Assembly (NCBI GenBank): GCA_016342495.1
Contig: JAEIOG010000025.1
Coordinates: forward strand, 1-55,088
Direction: 5' to 3'
DNA length: 55,088 nt
DNA from: Phycisphaerae bacterium
Lineage (GTDB): Bacteria; Planctomycetota; Phycisphaerae; Sedimentisphaerales; SM23-30
Both the position numbers and the translations under genes were made by a program. Shown here piece after piece: positions 38,584 through 48,824 of the stretch (position 1 is its first letter; each line of letters opens with the position of its first letter). The notes under the pieces were generated by a model, which saw only the letters and a program-made list of their open reading frames with translations, was not told the DNA's origin and searched no databases.

Positions 38584-40635
38584 TTATTTCAATTTTATGT
38601 CTTTACCAAGAATCTCGCTAATATGTATTTTCTCAAAATGGATTTCGCGATTACCTTCGTAGAATATTCCAACATGTTCTTCATCAACAACGGTCATACA
38701 TGAATAACCCGCACAGCCTGGTTCACGTAGCAGTAACTGGTATTCTGTTGGCCAGCTTTCACCTTCGTCCAGGCTGGCTTTGATGGTGATATGGGTTCTA
38801 CCATATTTACTGTTTGGGTTTGAGAAAAGTAGCACGCTTTGCTTAAAACCATCTTTTTTGGAGCAGAATCGTATAATGCTGGCTTGGCATGTTGGTTCAA
38901 CCAGATATTTATCATTGCGACTAGTTGGATGTTTGATCCAGGTTTTGCCCATATCATTGGTAGTGAAAATTGCTCTACCATTGTTTTTTGATTTATCACC
39001 GCGATTACGATTATCTCGCATATTGATCATTAGTGAACCATTATCCAGTTCGACCAGCTGGGCTTCAGTGGTGTCAGGTTTGGCGCCTGTTGCAATTTCC
39101 CAGGTTTTGCCGTGATCTTTACTGTAAATAAATGTGGAATGTGGGATTCTATGATTTTCAAGTGTGTCTTGATATTGGGCAGGCAGGATTAGGGTTCCAT
39201 CACGCATAGTAAAACCTTTGCCAGGCCCTTGCAGCAATAAACACCACTGGGGTTTTTTAACTTGTTTAGTAATATTAATGGGTTTAGACCATGTTTTGCC
39301 ATCATCATCTGATTTAACCAGAATAAATTGACCAGTTTCTACCGGTTCAAGACCAGGGCCAGAACCATGCCACCCGCGATTTCCATGACTCCAGATTGCT
39401 GCACACCAGATCGTGCCGGTATTGCGGTCGACTAAAACTGTAGGGTCGCCAATGCCATCATATCGGAAGTTTTTGTCATTGCCCATGTCCATAATGATTT
39501 TCATAGGTTCCCAGCTTTGTCCGCCATCGGTTGAACGGTTCATGCCTATATCAATATTGCCTGGCAAATCACCATTATTGTTCCAACGGATATCATAGAC
39601 GGCGATTAATGTACCTTTATTTGTGGTTGCCAAGCCTGGTATGCGATAGCCATAGCTACCATCCTGTCCGGCTTTGCGCAGGGCGAAACCGATACGTTGG
39701 GAGGCAAATTTCAGACCCTGGGTTTTTATGGATTTTCCATTAGATAGTTTTAGCTCAGTGCAGCCTGCCCCGACTCGGTTGGTCAGTTTTGCTTTATCTT
39801 TGACTTTGTAAGAAACCCAGAAATAATTAGTGCCATCGGTAAGTTTTTGATTGCCCTGAAATATTAATTTATGTGCAGGTGTTTTAGTTGAACTAAATTG
39901 ATTGGCTGTGCTGAAATTCTGATTGTTACCGCTATAAAAAATGCTGACAGATTCAATATCTTTGGTATTAGTAGTGCCTTGGCTATTGATAGACAATTCG
40001 CTGACGGTTACAGGTTCAATATCGCCTTTAACTTCGACTTTGATTTGCAGGATTGGGTTATTATCATAGCCGATCAAAGCCGGAACGGTGATTTTGGCAT
40101 TACTGACCGATTTTAATTCCATTTTAACTGGTTGTTTTATGGCAAAGGCATCAATCAGAATTCCAGCTGATTCGGGAGCCGAACAGATAAAGCGATATTT
40201 TGTTGGTTTAGCCGTTGGCAGTGTCAGCTCAACATTGCTTAAAAAGCGGGCGCCAACTTTAATTTGTTTATCACCATTATATAATTCGGTCCATTTACCA
40301 CTGCTATAGCCTTCAATACGAAACTTAAACGGACCAGATGATGTCCAGCGTTCGGCTTTGAAAATCATTTTTGGTCCTTGTTCAATCTTTGGCGTGAATT
40401 CAACGGTCGTATCAGTTCCACCAAATAGATGCAGGCAGTTTTCACCTGTTGCGGTGAATTTACTGGTTACTTCGGCTTTGCCATTGGTAACTTTCCAGGA
40501 GCCATAGTCAGCGGTAATCTCAGTAAATTGTCCGATTTTGAATTCTTCAAATGTACTCTGAATAATTTGTTCCGCTGATGCCTGACAGCCAACCATTGTC
40601 AATAATGTTACTAATAAAATTAAATGTCTCTTCAT
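38584..40635 (-). CDS. Secreted exo-sialidase (BNR/Asp-box)
   Basis: A 683-aa protein from ATG 40635 (AGGAG upstream) with a lipoprotein-like leader ending VGCQA. Residues about 20-310 are an N-terminal beta-rich region with two sandwich-like parts, perhaps carbohydrate binding. The catalytic six-blade propeller starts near residue 320: the RIP motif YRIPGLA, five Asp boxes (STDGGQSW, SDDDGKTW, SKDHGKTW, TNDMGKTW, SLDEGESW), INMRDNRNR, and the Tyr region GYSCMTVV with Glu in TEAQLVEL. It removes terminal sialic acid from glycans outside the cytoplasm. It lies 16 bases after the sulfatase gene. Confidence 0.93.
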   Translation of the reverse strand: MKRHLILLVTLLTMVGCQASAEQIIQSTFEEFKIGQFTEITADYGSWKVTNGKAEVTSKFTATGENCLHLFGGTDTTVEFTPKIEQGPKMIFKAERWTSSGPFKFRIEGYSSGKWTELYNGDKQIKVGARFLSNVELTLPTAKPTKYRFICSAPESAGILIDAFAIKQPVKMELKSVSNAKITVPALIGYDNNPILQIKVEVKGDIEPVTVSELSINSQGTTNTKDIESVSIFYSGNNQNFSTANQFSSTKTPAHKLIFQGNQKLTDGTNYFWVSYKVKDKAKLTNRVGAGCTELKLSNGKSIKTQGLKFASQRIGFALRKAGQDGSYGYRIPGLATTNKGTLIAVYDIRWNNNGDLPGNIDIGMNRSTDGGQSWEPMKIIMDMGNDKNFRYDGIGDPTVLVDRNTGTIWCAAIWSHGNRGWHGSGPGLEPVETGQFILVKSDDDGKTWSKPINITKQVKKPQWCLLLQGPGKGFTMRDGTLILPAQYQDTLENHRIPHSTFIYSKDHGKTWEIATGAKPDTTEAQLVELDNGSLMINMRDNRNRGDKSKNNGRAIFTTNDMGKTWIKHPTSRNDKYLVEPTCQASIIRFCSKKDGFKQSVLLFSNPNSKYGRTHITIKASLDEGESWPTEYQLLLREPGCAGYSCMTVVDEEHVGIFYEGNREIHFEKIHISEILGKDIKLK

Positions 40636-40651
40636 GTCTTGCTCCTGTAAG

Positions 40652-42151
40652 TTATTTATAATCATGTCCTTGCGAACTGTTTAAGCATGATTTTTGCCAT
40701 TGTTTTATCGTTTTAGCCATTTCTTTTACACGCTGGGGATATTTATCTGCAATATCATTTGATTCATTAATATCATTTTCCAGGTCATAAAGCTGCCATG
40801 TCTGACCAGCGTCGAATGTTATCAGCTTGCATTGATTGTCAATTAGGGCCGCTGATCCTCTGTTTTCGATTATTGCTGATTTGCTGCCGCGCAAAGGTGA
40901 TTGAAAACCAATAGGCGTTGGGCGTTGAGATACTTTGCCTTGGAGAATATCCATAACATCTATCCCATCAAGTAGTGGCTGTTTGGCTGGGGTTTTAACG
41001 CCAACAGCGGCTAATAAAGTTGGATAGAAATCACTGGTACTCATCGGTGCATTAATCGTGCGTGCTTTTAACCTGGCAGGCCATTCGATAATAGCTGGAA
41101 CGCGTATGCCACCTTCCCAAAGTGTCGCTTTTTTGCCGCGTAAAGGCCCGGCGGAATTGTAATTATGGATATACGAAGGCCCATTATCACTGCAGAACCA
41201 TACAATCGTATTATCTGCTATGCCCATTTTCTTAAGTTCTTCACGCAGGCGGCCAATTTGCCGGTCCATCGCAGTTATTGCACCAAACCAGTGTTGGGCA
41301 TCAATGGGCTGGTCGGGATATGCGGCCCGGTCATCATCTCCAGCGACTACAGGGGTATGGGGTGTATGAAACCATATCAAACTTAAAAATGGTTTTTCTT
41401 GTTTTTGCTTACGGTCAATAAATTCCAATGCCCGATCCATGACAATTTTAGAATCGTCACCTTCCAGCCATTCATCTACCATTTGGCCCGGGCCTGTCCA
41501 GTAATAATCCCGCCAACGGAAACCATCACTTCGCTGACCTTTTTTAACAGGGCGATCTGGAAGAAAAAGATAGTCATCAGTACCAAAATCTCCGCCTACC
41601 TGATAATAAGGATTATAAGTAGGCATCATTGACTCGGTGCTAAAACATTCATCAAAACCATTTTCCCATGGTGGGCTATAGTGATTGGGGTTAACCTGGC
41701 CGGGAAAATAACTTTGTTTAACCGTTTTACTTAGGGCACCAACATGCCATTTGCCGAAATGCCCTGTGGTGTAGCCAGAATCCTTTAATGTTTCAGCTAT
41801 GGTCATTTCACCCGCAGGCATATGGCCATCACCAGCCCAGGGTATATTAATCCGATATGGATGGCGACCTGTCAGACAGCTTGCCCGCGTTGGAGAACAT
41901 ACCGGCCCGGCGGCATAAAATCTATTAAGCTTAACTGCCTTTTTGGCCATCAGATTTAGTGATGGAGTTTTTAATATGGCATTACCATTGTATTGCACAT
42001 CACCATAGCCAAGGTCATCAGCCATCACTAAAATGATATTTGGTTTGTTAGTTCTAGCTTTTCTTGACGCTAAAGCATTACAGCCAATCAGACCACTGGC
42101 TGTTAATCCTACAGCTGCGCGTAGAAAACTTCTTCTGTTCATGCTGTACAC
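40652..42151 (-). CDS. Sulfatase (formylglycine type)
   Basis: A 499-aa protein. GTG 42151 has AAGGAG at ideal spacing; ATG 42142 is the alternative. The leader NRRSFLRAAVGLTASG is twin-arginine-like. The active-site signature CSPTRASCLTGR is the cysteine type that is converted to formylglycine, so an oxygen-dependent or radical maturase must exist elsewhere. Metal and sulfate ligands appear in NIILVMADDLGYGD and WFCSDNGPS. It acts on sulfate esters of carbohydrates outside the cytoplasm and is co-transcribed with the sialidase, suggesting sulfated sialoglycans. Confidence 0.9.
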   Translation of the reverse strand: MYSMNRRSFLRAAVGLTASGLIGCNALASRKARTNKPNIILVMADDLGYGDVQYNGNAILKTPSLNLMAKKAVKLNRFYAAGPVCSPTRASCLTGRHPYRINIPWAGDGHMPAGEMTIAETLKDSGYTTGHFGKWHVGALSKTVKQSYFPGQVNPNHYSPPWENGFDECFSTESMMPTYNPYYQVGGDFGTDDYLFLPDRPVKKGQRSDGFRWRDYYWTGPGQMVDEWLEGDDSKIVMDRALEFIDRKQKQEKPFLSLIWFHTPHTPVVAGDDDRAAYPDQPIDAQHWFGAITAMDRQIGRLREELKKMGIADNTIVWFCSDNGPSYIHNYNSAGPLRGKKATLWEGGIRVPAIIEWPARLKARTINAPMSTSDFYPTLLAAVGVKTPAKQPLLDGIDVMDILQGKVSQRPTPIGFQSPLRGSKSAIIENRGSAALIDNQCKLITFDAGQTWQLYDLENDINESNDIADKYPQRVKEMAKTIKQWQKSCLNSSQGHDYK

Positions 42152-42300
42152 AGCTGTAACTCCTTACATGATATAGCCACTACAGTAATTATGCTTGTCG
42201 CTGGTACTCTCACAACACTAATTATACCAGCTATCAAAAAGGTGCATCTAATCATTGCATTATGATTGTTATGCATTTTTTAGAGGCACCTGATTTTGAT

Positions 42301-42331
42301 AAAAACAGCAAGCAGGGGAGTTGCTGTTTTT
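42301..42331. terminator. Bidirectional terminator after the lyase gene
   Basis: AAAAACAGCAA and TTGCTGTTTTT pair perfectly (11 bp) around GCAGGGGAG. On the - strand it follows the lyase gene; on the + strand it also has a T-run. Confidence 0.85.
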
Positions 42332-42344
42332 GTAAAGACTAATT

Positions 42345-42356
42345 CCCCCCCCCCCC
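42345..42356. repeat. Run of 12 C in the loop of a second hairpin
   Basis: A poly-C tract lies between AAAGACTAAT (42335-42344 read as AAAGACTAATT) and ATTAGTCTTT arms, which overlap the last codons of the lyase gene. Such tracts are slippage-prone in cells and in sequencing. Confidence 0.8.
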
Positions 42357-42362
42357 AGAGGA

Positions 42363-43277
42363 TTAGTCTTTTAATGCCCAGTCAAAAAAGTTTATTGATT
42401 CAAGATCTGCTTTCAGCTTTTGAATATTATTTTCTGAAAGTTTGCGATGCGGCAGTCTGTTAGGTCCGCAATCTACGCCATGCATTTTCATAATAGCCTT
42501 GAAGGCTGCCTGGCCGCCATGGCCGTATCCGATGGCAATAGCTTTAATAGAAACACTCTGCCACTTATGGGCTTTTTTCAGGTCACCTTTATTATAAGCT
42601 TCGATAATACGAGTATATACAGCAGGCATAAAATTAAATGTGCTGCCAACAGCCCCAGCGGCACCGGCGATTAATCCTGCGGTCATTTGCTCGTCAACAC
42701 CATAAAGCATGGTATATTTACCATTTTCAAAATCTACACAGCTTTGAAAATCAAAAACTTTGACATCACAGCATTTAATACCGGCGAGATTAGGAATAAC
42801 TTTTGAGCCTTTTTCCAGGAAATCAGCGATATTGATATCGACTCCGGTTAAACCAGGAACATGATAATAGAAAAAGGGTTTTTCTGGTGCCGCACCAGCG
42901 ATAGCAGTCATGCAGTCGACAAGGCTATCAACGCTATTACATTTGAAATAATTTGGAGCCACAGCTGCGGTCGCATCAGCACCAATCGATACGGCGTGTT
43001 TGGCTAATTCGCAAGCTTCACTGACACTGTCATGGCCAACCTGAACGATAACAGGTACACGCCCATCTGTAGCTTTTACAAATTCTTCAGCGGCAAGTTT
43101 GCGTTCTGTTCCGGTCATTAATGGACCTTCGCCGGTACTGCCGCAGACATAGAAACCGGCCATATCCTGATCAATTAGAAAATCAACCAAAGGTTTTATT
43201 TGAGGCAGATTAAGTGAACCGTCAGGGTTCATGGGAGTGAAAGTAGCAGGAATAATTCCGGTAAATTCCTTTATCAT
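42363..43277 (-). CDS. nanA: N-acetylneuraminate lyase-type aldolase
   Basis: A 304-aa protein of the DHDPS/NAL family: GSTGEGPL at about residues 47-54, the Tyr region YYHVPGLTGVD near 137-147, and the Schiff-base Lys in LAGIKCCDVK near 169. The length is typical (E. coli NanA is 297 aa). It splits N-acetylneuraminate into ManNAc and pyruvate; dihydrodipicolinate synthase is the main alternative, but sialidase, mutarotase and epimerase neighbours favour the lyase. It ends at a poly-C hairpin, and a perfect terminator separates it from the sulfatase gene, so it may form its own transcript. Confidence 0.88.
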   Translation of the reverse strand: MIKEFTGIIPATFTPMNPDGSLNLPQIKPLVDFLIDQDMAGFYVCGSTGEGPLMTGTERKLAAEEFVKATDGRVPVIVQVGHDSVSEACELAKHAVSIGADATAAVAPNYFKCNSVDSLVDCMTAIAGAAPEKPFFYYHVPGLTGVDINIADFLEKGSKVIPNLAGIKCCDVKVFDFQSCVDFENGKYTMLYGVDEQMTAGLIAGAAGAVGSTFNFMPAVYTRIIEAYNKGDLKKAHKWQSVSIKAIAIGYGHGGQAAFKAIMKMHGVDCGPNRLPHRKLSENNIQKLKADLESINFFDWALKD

Positions 43278-43553
43278 ATCATTATCTTTCTATTTTTAGT
43301 AAAATATATAAATAAGCCAAGGTACATCTGGCGTTTAATTTTCATTTAAAGGATACAGCAATCTATTGGGCAGGGCAAGCCAAATATCTTGTTTTGAGCT
43401 TGTTTAATCCCATCTGATTTTTCGCTGTAGGTCAATTGGGGTGCTAATTTTACATTATCTGTCTTGCTTGTTCAGCATCTGTTCATCTGGGCAGGCAAGA
43501 AAAATAATGTACTGCCAAGCTGAAACTCAGCAGCACACCGGTATTTTTTGGTA
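43278..43553. other. Intergenic region before the lyase gene
   Basis: 276 bases without a credible gene. It should hold the lyase promoter on the - strand. AT-rich near the lyase start; no operator or terminator was clear. Confidence 0.5.
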
Positions 43554-44357
43554 TTATTTCCATTCTTGGGGTATATAGAATCCACCATTGCCCGCGATGA
43601 TTTCGTCTTTACCATAACGGGAAACGTGGCAGTCTACAAAGCCAGCATTGATTTTAATATCTGGTGGGTCATTAGCGCTGATAGCATTGGTTTCGACCCA
43701 GAACATCGAAGTGTTATTGCCAAAAACCGGGTCAACTTCCTGTTTTGTAGCACTTTTTGAGCGATGGGATATCCACCATTGGAGATTGCCCGAGCCGGGC
43801 CAAAAAGACAGCATATCAGATATCAGCAATTTTGCCTGACCTTTTTTATTGGTATCGGATGTTGGCCCAATAAACTTACGGCCATCAGCCATAGTCATTG
43901 GAAAACCTCCCCACCATGAATTATAGGAAGCATTAGTGTGATCATTGGGTTCGGGGTCTTTATATATTTTTTCGAAATTCGTATTGGTTGGTGGCCCTAA
44001 TGGACACAGAAATACTCCTACATCTTCAATATATTTTCCCATGGCATTGAACATTGAGCCACGTGGAGTGCTCAGATTGCCATGGCGAGAGGTATCGTCG
44101 ACATAATAGTTTAAATAGCTGGGCCAACTAAACGAGCCATCGGCTCGGTGGGCCACGTGTCGGGGAAATTTGCCATCATTATCCGCGGAGTATTCTGTGA
44201 CTCCCAGTAATAGTTGCCGTTGATTAGAAGCACAGACTGTCATGCGAGCGGTTTCTCGCGCTTTGCTTAATGCCGGCATCAATATTGATACCAATAATGC
44301 TATGATAGAGATCACAACCAATAGCTCTATCAATGTAAAACCTTTTCTAAACTTCAT
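43554..44357 (-). CDS. Prepilin-like protein (planctomycete pseudopilin type)
   Basis: A 267-aa protein beginning [22 protein letters not shown], a type IV prepilin/type II pseudopilin leader with cleavage expected after Gly6 and a Glu five residues later. The rest is the globular domain of the large planctomycete family with [14 protein letters not shown] and a C-terminal [14 protein letters not shown], resembling the H-x9-DG motif. These proteins are exported and assembled or anchored in the membrane; their exact role is unclear. It lies between the LamG genes and the lyase. ATG 44357 is the only sensible start. Confidence 0.8.
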   Translation of the reverse strand: MKFRKGFTLIELLVVISIIALLVSILMPALSKARETARMTVCASNQRQLLLGVTEYSADNDGKFPRHVAHRADGSFSWPSYLNYYVDDTSRHGNLSTPRGSMFNAMGKYIEDVGVFLCPLGPPTNTNFEKIYKDPEPNDHTNASYNSWWGGFPMTMADGRKFIGPTSDTNKKGQAKLLISDMLSFWPGSGNLQWWISHRSKSATKQEVDPVFGNNTSMFWVETNAISANDPPDIKINAGFVDCHVSRYGKDEIIAGNGGFYIPQEWK

Positions 44358-44628
44358 TTTATTTACCTCTTACTAGTATTCTAAACACTTCTTCACACAA
44401 ACACTTAAACATCTAATGATGTCAACATTTAGTTTTTTAAAAGATTAGCTGTTGTCTGGTAATTCAGGGGGCATAACTGCTGCTTATCTTTTTTTTAATC
44501 TGAATACCGCTGTGAGTTATTCCACCAGTTTTTTTATGAACTCAAAGGTGTTCCAGATGATTGTTTTGTTATTTTATCCACTCAGATTCAAATTAATCTA
44601 TTCTTAACTCATTTTCTTCTAAAGATAT

Positions 44629-44658
44629 CCTTTGGCTCGCTATTACACGAACCAAAGG
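44629..44658 (-). terminator. Terminator after the LamG gene
   Basis: On the - strand CCTTTGG...CCAAAGG arms (44629-44635 and 44652-44658) with TCG/CGA pairing inside form a stem, followed by T-rich sequence ATATCTTTAG. The gap to the prepilin gene, 328 bases, holds no clear gene. Confidence 0.6.
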
Positions 44659-44686
44659 TTTATCTTATCAATTAATGTTTATCGAC

Positions 44687-46639
44687 TTATTCTTGAGGAT
44701 AAACAAAGTTGTTATCCATCCATGCATTTGCGATTAGTGCAAAATCAAGGATATTAACTTCACAGTCAGGGGTGCCTTCAGGGCCGGTCAGGTCATAAGC
44801 TGGGTATTCAACACACATACCTTCACCGCTGCCATTGACATAAAGTTGAGCAACTTCATATTTATCTAAAGCATAGTTATAAAGTCTTAAATCATCAAGT
44901 TTGCCAATGAAGTAACGGCTGTCGTCAGCTTCAGGATGAGTCTTGCGGCCACCAATATAGATGAATTCATCCATTGCCGGCATTATGCTTGGGGCATATG
45001 TTCCATAGAACAATACTCCATCAATGTATACAGCGGCAAGGCCTGTTGCTCCATCAAATGATATTGTTATCAAGTGCCATTGTTCACGAGTAGATGCAAT
45101 TGTTGAGAAACCATTATTGCCGGTGCGAATCGTGTAATTAGCGGTAGCATCTTTGCGACGGGCATAGAAAGTTTCGAAACCATCAGGGTCGCCAGAAGCA
45201 ACGATATAGCCAGCATTGCCATTATCCGGTGAATATTCCCAGATGCTGACAGTATAACTGTTCATGTGCAGTCCGGCAGTTGGAACATGAATTTGTGCAG
45301 GGCTGCCGCCAAGTTCAACGGCACCATCGCCCATAACAGCTTCAGTTACAAAATTAGGATCACCTTCAATGATACCACTGTTGCCGCCAATTATATCGGT
45401 GGCATTAGTATCTAATGGCCAATGACCCACAATCTGTTTGCTTTGGATATAAGCTGTGCCACTGTTTGCGTTTGCGCCTGTTGCTGCAACGGTTACTTTG
45501 CAATAATATTCACCTTCGGTGCCATTGCCTTGCTGAACATTTTCAACAGTGACAGTTGCATCGGTAGCTTCTGCTATTAGACCATTAGGGCCAAACCATT
45601 GATAATTCAGGCCGGTTGCATCGCCTGTTAATGGATTAATTGCAGCAACTGAGGTTGTGGCTGTTTCACCGGCATTAACCAGAACGCTTGGTGGTGTAGC
45701 CGGGTCTATTACTGGTAATTCTGGGGCAGTTGTGAAACTGAATACGGCAGAATCATAATTATTTCCACCAGTGGTAGCGGTGACTTTCCAGGCAAATTCG
45801 GTATTAAAAGCCAGGTTTGCAGGAACGGTATATTCAGTTGCATCACCGGCTAAGACAACGGTGGTGCCGGTGTCGGCATTGGGGTCGGTTCCGTAGGTTA
45901 AAGTCAGGCTGGAAGGTGTGCCAGCTACTGGAGATTCCCAGGAAAAGGTCGGAGCGACACCAACATCAACAGCTTCATCAGCCGGAGAAACCAGTATAGG
46001 GGCTTGAGCTGACTGCATTTTTTCAACAGAAACATCATCAATAATGAACCATACATCACCGAAACCTTCGGCGGTACCAGTGTGAATGATTTTGGTAAAT
46101 ACTTTATGTCCGGCGCCAATGGTTCCAGTAGTGAAGGGGATATGGAACATATGTTCTGGTTTTGAAGTATAGTCTGCAGTAGTAGCCGGTGGAACCGGTG
46201 TTCCAGCACTATAGGCAATACCAGTCAAAGGACCGCCAATAATAGTAACTGCAGAAGCTGCATCAGTACCAACCATTACATCATATTCGATATTCAAAGC
46301 TTTAGGGCCTGTCGAGCTATCCCCAGCAGCCATGAAGTTAAACATGTAATTATAGTTTGAATCGACAGTAATGCCAGGGCTAATCAGGCCACTACCGTCA
46401 ACATTACTGATCCAGCCTTGGGTGACACCAAAAAGACCGGATGCAAATGTCCGAGATGCGTTTGCTGCTTCGTTAGTTGGTACCCAGGCATTGCCTCCTG
46501 TGGTGCCGGCGAAATTGCTGGCGGTAATCGGATTCATTATCGGATACACTTCAAAGTCATCACTGAAGATGACTTGTGCGTTGGCTGATCCGATTGCCAT
46601 TCCGCAAAGTATCATTAAAGCTAAAATAATATTTTTCAT
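44687..46639 (-). CDS. Secreted LamG protein with dockerin-like tail
   Basis: A 650-aa protein from ATG 46639 with GAGAGG upstream. A signal peptide ends near ANA (residue 21). Residues about 25-205 are a beta-sandwich, residues about 215-305 an Fn3-like domain (PILVSPADEAVDVGVAPTFSW), about 310-400 an Ig-like domain (CKVTVAA), and about 400-600 a LamG/concanavalin domain (VGHWPLDTNATDIIGG, LDDLRLYNYAL). The C-terminus PDCEVNILDFALIANAWM is one half of a dockerin-like Ca motif typical of planctomycetes. It probably binds glycans at the cell surface and belongs to the sialoglycan locus by position. Confidence 0.75.
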   Translation of the reverse strand: MKNIILALMILCGMAIGSANAQVIFSDDFEVYPIMNPITASNFAGTTGGNAWVPTNEAANASRTFASGLFGVTQGWISNVDGSGLISPGITVDSNYNYMFNFMAAGDSSTGPKALNIEYDVMVGTDAASAVTIIGGPLTGIAYSAGTPVPPATTADYTSKPEHMFHIPFTTGTIGAGHKVFTKIIHTGTAEGFGDVWFIIDDVSVEKMQSAQAPILVSPADEAVDVGVAPTFSWESPVAGTPSSLTLTYGTDPNADTGTTVVLAGDATEYTVPANLAFNTEFAWKVTATTGGNNYDSAVFSFTTAPELPVIDPATPPSVLVNAGETATTSVAAINPLTGDATGLNYQWFGPNGLIAEATDATVTVENVQQGNGTEGEYYCKVTVAATGANANSGTAYIQSKQIVGHWPLDTNATDIIGGNSGIIEGDPNFVTEAVMGDGAVELGGSPAQIHVPTAGLHMNSYTVSIWEYSPDNGNAGYIVASGDPDGFETFYARRKDATANYTIRTGNNGFSTIASTREQWHLITISFDGATGLAAVYIDGVLFYGTYAPSIMPAMDEFIYIGGRKTHPEADDSRYFIGKLDDLRLYNYALDKYEVAQLYVNGSGEGMCVEYPAYDLTGPEGTPDCEVNILDFALIANAWMDNNFVYPQE

Positions 46640-46715
46640 AATTTTATCCTCTCATTATTTCCGGCAACGAACTGCCGGATTAATTTTTTAAATTCATTAA
46701 TTGAACTCAATAGAT

Positions 46716-48743
46716 TTACTGTGGTGCAACCCAGCCACTCAGCATCCATTCAGAAACGAATATAGCAAAGTCGCCAAGGTTTACAATACAGTCGCCATTA
46801 ATATCAAATTCTACCGGGCCGGTACAAACAGTTGTATCGGTAACATTAGCATATTCCTGAGCGATGGTTACATAGTCTAATGCATAGTTATAGATACGAA
46901 CTTCATCATAAGCGGCAATAGCTAGTCCACCATAAGATGGGGTGTGTTCATCATTACCAATGATTAAATCAAGCGGGTTCTGAATTAGCACTGGATTATA
47001 GCCAGTTACCGTATTTCTTGCCACGCCATCGACATAAATGCTGTTGGTAATTATTGGGGTGGTAATTCCGGTATCAGGGTTGGTTTCCTGACCAGGTTCA
47101 CTGGTTAGAACTGCCATGTGCCACTGATCATCATTGACTGCATATCCGCTGTAAGGCTGCGGGTAATTGCTGCCACGGAAAATGCTCCACGGTGCAAAAC
47201 CATTTGCTCTGGAAGTATTCATTGCCCATCCAGATCGCACAATAGTTTCATCAATTGCCGTTTCTGGGTCATCTGCAATGCCATAAGTGTGTTTGGAAAT
47301 CAAAGTGGTATTGTTATTGTAAACAGTTCCAATTTCTTTGAACCAGATAACAGCTGTTAAACCTTGTGGAACAAAATTAAAATATGTACCAGAATCTGGA
47401 ATTTTAACTTGAGCTGCGAAAAATTCGCCTGGTTCTTCAGTTGTGCCCAAGCGAGTATTCAAGAGCATAGCTCTGGAATTTTCTTTTAAGCCTGGGCCAT
47501 AGGTAATATCTGCAGGATAATCAACATTATCAGCAGTGTTGGGGTCGTGTTTCATTGGTATACCATCCCAACTGTTACCACTGATGTCAACAAGGCTATC
47601 ATCTTCAAAAGTCCATTGTGCAACCAGTCTTTGAATCCACAGGCCAGCACTGGCCGATTCCTGACCTAGGGGTTTAGTATCATTGATCAACAGGCAAGAA
47701 TAAAATCCTTCATCGTCAATTGTTGCATCGGAAATTATAAGATTTTGTTCGGTGGCTCCATCAATTTCTGCGCCATTTTTTAACCATTGATATGATGTCT
47801 GGTTCAGACCGTCAACCGTAAAGGTATAGCTTTGGCCTTGAGGAATTGTTGCCGGGCTTGGGTCAACTGTTACAACCGGTGTTGCCGGGGCTGTTGTAAA
47901 TGTCCAGACTGGTGAAGCGGAAATTTTTGTTCCCTGAATGGATTCAACATACCATGAGTATACAGTGTTGAATTCCAAATTCCCTGCGGGGTTCAGGTCC
48001 GCAGCTAATACATTGCTTTCGACATTTATACTGGTGAAATCTTCACCAATATTAGGGTCAGCTATAGACGAATAATAAACATTGTATCCGGTAGTAGTGC
48101 CAGTCGGAGGTGCTGACCAGGCGACATTTTGTTCAACATTAACCAGAGTTGCACCATTAGCGGGTGATACTAGTGCCGGTTCGGTACCAGTGCTGTATTT
48201 AGCTAAATAGTCCGGGTCCCAGTCATTGGCGGTATTGTTTACGCGGATAAATCCACCGCCGGTATACGGATTGCCTACTTCCAGTTCTAGCCCCTGGCTC
48301 ATTAGAATGCCGGTGTGGTCTGGGGTGGATGAGAACATCAATGCATATTGTGTATCTTTATCTAAAGCAATATTGGCAAACTGCCAGGTTACTTGTGATC
48401 CGTTAGTTGCTGCGGCCATGTCAACGGTAGTCGTTGAGGTCCCAATAATGTTGGTTTCATCCATGGCATAGGGATCTAATTCGCTAAAAATAACCAGATA
48501 GACATCACCAGCAGTAGTGCCACCACCACTGGATGTTTTAGCGAAAGTCCATTCGGTTAGGTATAAAGTCTGTGGCAGGGTAATTGCCGGATCGATAGTT
48601 CCTATGCCGGGGGTAAAAGTTGTACCCCAACCATTAGCCTGATTAGATACGAAATCACCAAAACTATTGGTGATGATGTCTGCAGTAGCACTGCTGACAA
48701 TCATGGCGATTGAAATTATCATGCACATAAATAATTTTTTCAT
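46716..48743 (-). CDS. Secreted LamG protein with dockerin-like tail
   Basis: A 675-aa protein with signal peptide (residues 1-21, ending SATA). Residues about 25-180 are a beta-sandwich of the type seen near the N-terminus of planctomycete surface proteins, about 190-280 an Fn3-like domain (LVSPANGATLVNVEQNVAWSA), about 285-365 an Ig-like domain (YQWLKNGAEIDGATEQN), about 370-625 a LamG domain (VAQWTFEDDSLVDISGNSWDG, YDEVRIYNYALD). The end FDINGDCIVNLGDFAIF is a full dockerin-type Ca loop. It is the paralogue in plan of the neighbouring LamG gene and is separated from it by 76 bases. Likely surface glycan binding. Confidence 0.78.
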   Translation of the reverse strand: MKKLFMCMIISIAMIVSSATADIITNSFGDFVSNQANGWGTTFTPGIGTIDPAITLPQTLYLTEWTFAKTSSGGGTTAGDVYLVIFSELDPYAMDETNIIGTSTTTVDMAAATNGSQVTWQFANIALDKDTQYALMFSSTPDHTGILMSQGLELEVGNPYTGGGFIRVNNTANDWDPDYLAKYSTGTEPALVSPANGATLVNVEQNVAWSAPPTGTTTGYNVYYSSIADPNIGEDFTSINVESNVLAADLNPAGNLEFNTVYSWYVESIQGTKISASPVWTFTTAPATPVVTVDPSPATIPQGQSYTFTVDGLNQTSYQWLKNGAEIDGATEQNLIISDATIDDEGFYSCLLINDTKPLGQESASAGLWIQRLVAQWTFEDDSLVDISGNSWDGIPMKHDPNTADNVDYPADITYGPGLKENSRAMLLNTRLGTTEEPGEFFAAQVKIPDSGTYFNFVPQGLTAVIWFKEIGTVYNNNTTLISKHTYGIADDPETAIDETIVRSGWAMNTSRANGFAPWSIFRGSNYPQPYSGYAVNDDQWHMAVLTSEPGQETNPDTGITTPIITNSIYVDGVARNTVTGYNPVLIQNPLDLIIGNDEHTPSYGGLAIAAYDEVRIYNYALDYVTIAQEYANVTDTTVCTGPVEFDINGDCIVNLGDFAIFVSEWMLSGWVAPQ

Positions 48744-48824
48744 AATTTTATTCCTCTCTTAAATTTTTAGCCGATTATTTTAATAGGCCATATGAGTTTA
48801 CTCTTTCAGGCCAATACCTGAGTT

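Noticed and set aside
42345-42356. Phase-variable contingency locus
   Set aside because: The C tract is outside the promoter and almost outside the coding sequence, so slippage cannot switch a reading frame; only a weaker modulatory idea was kept.
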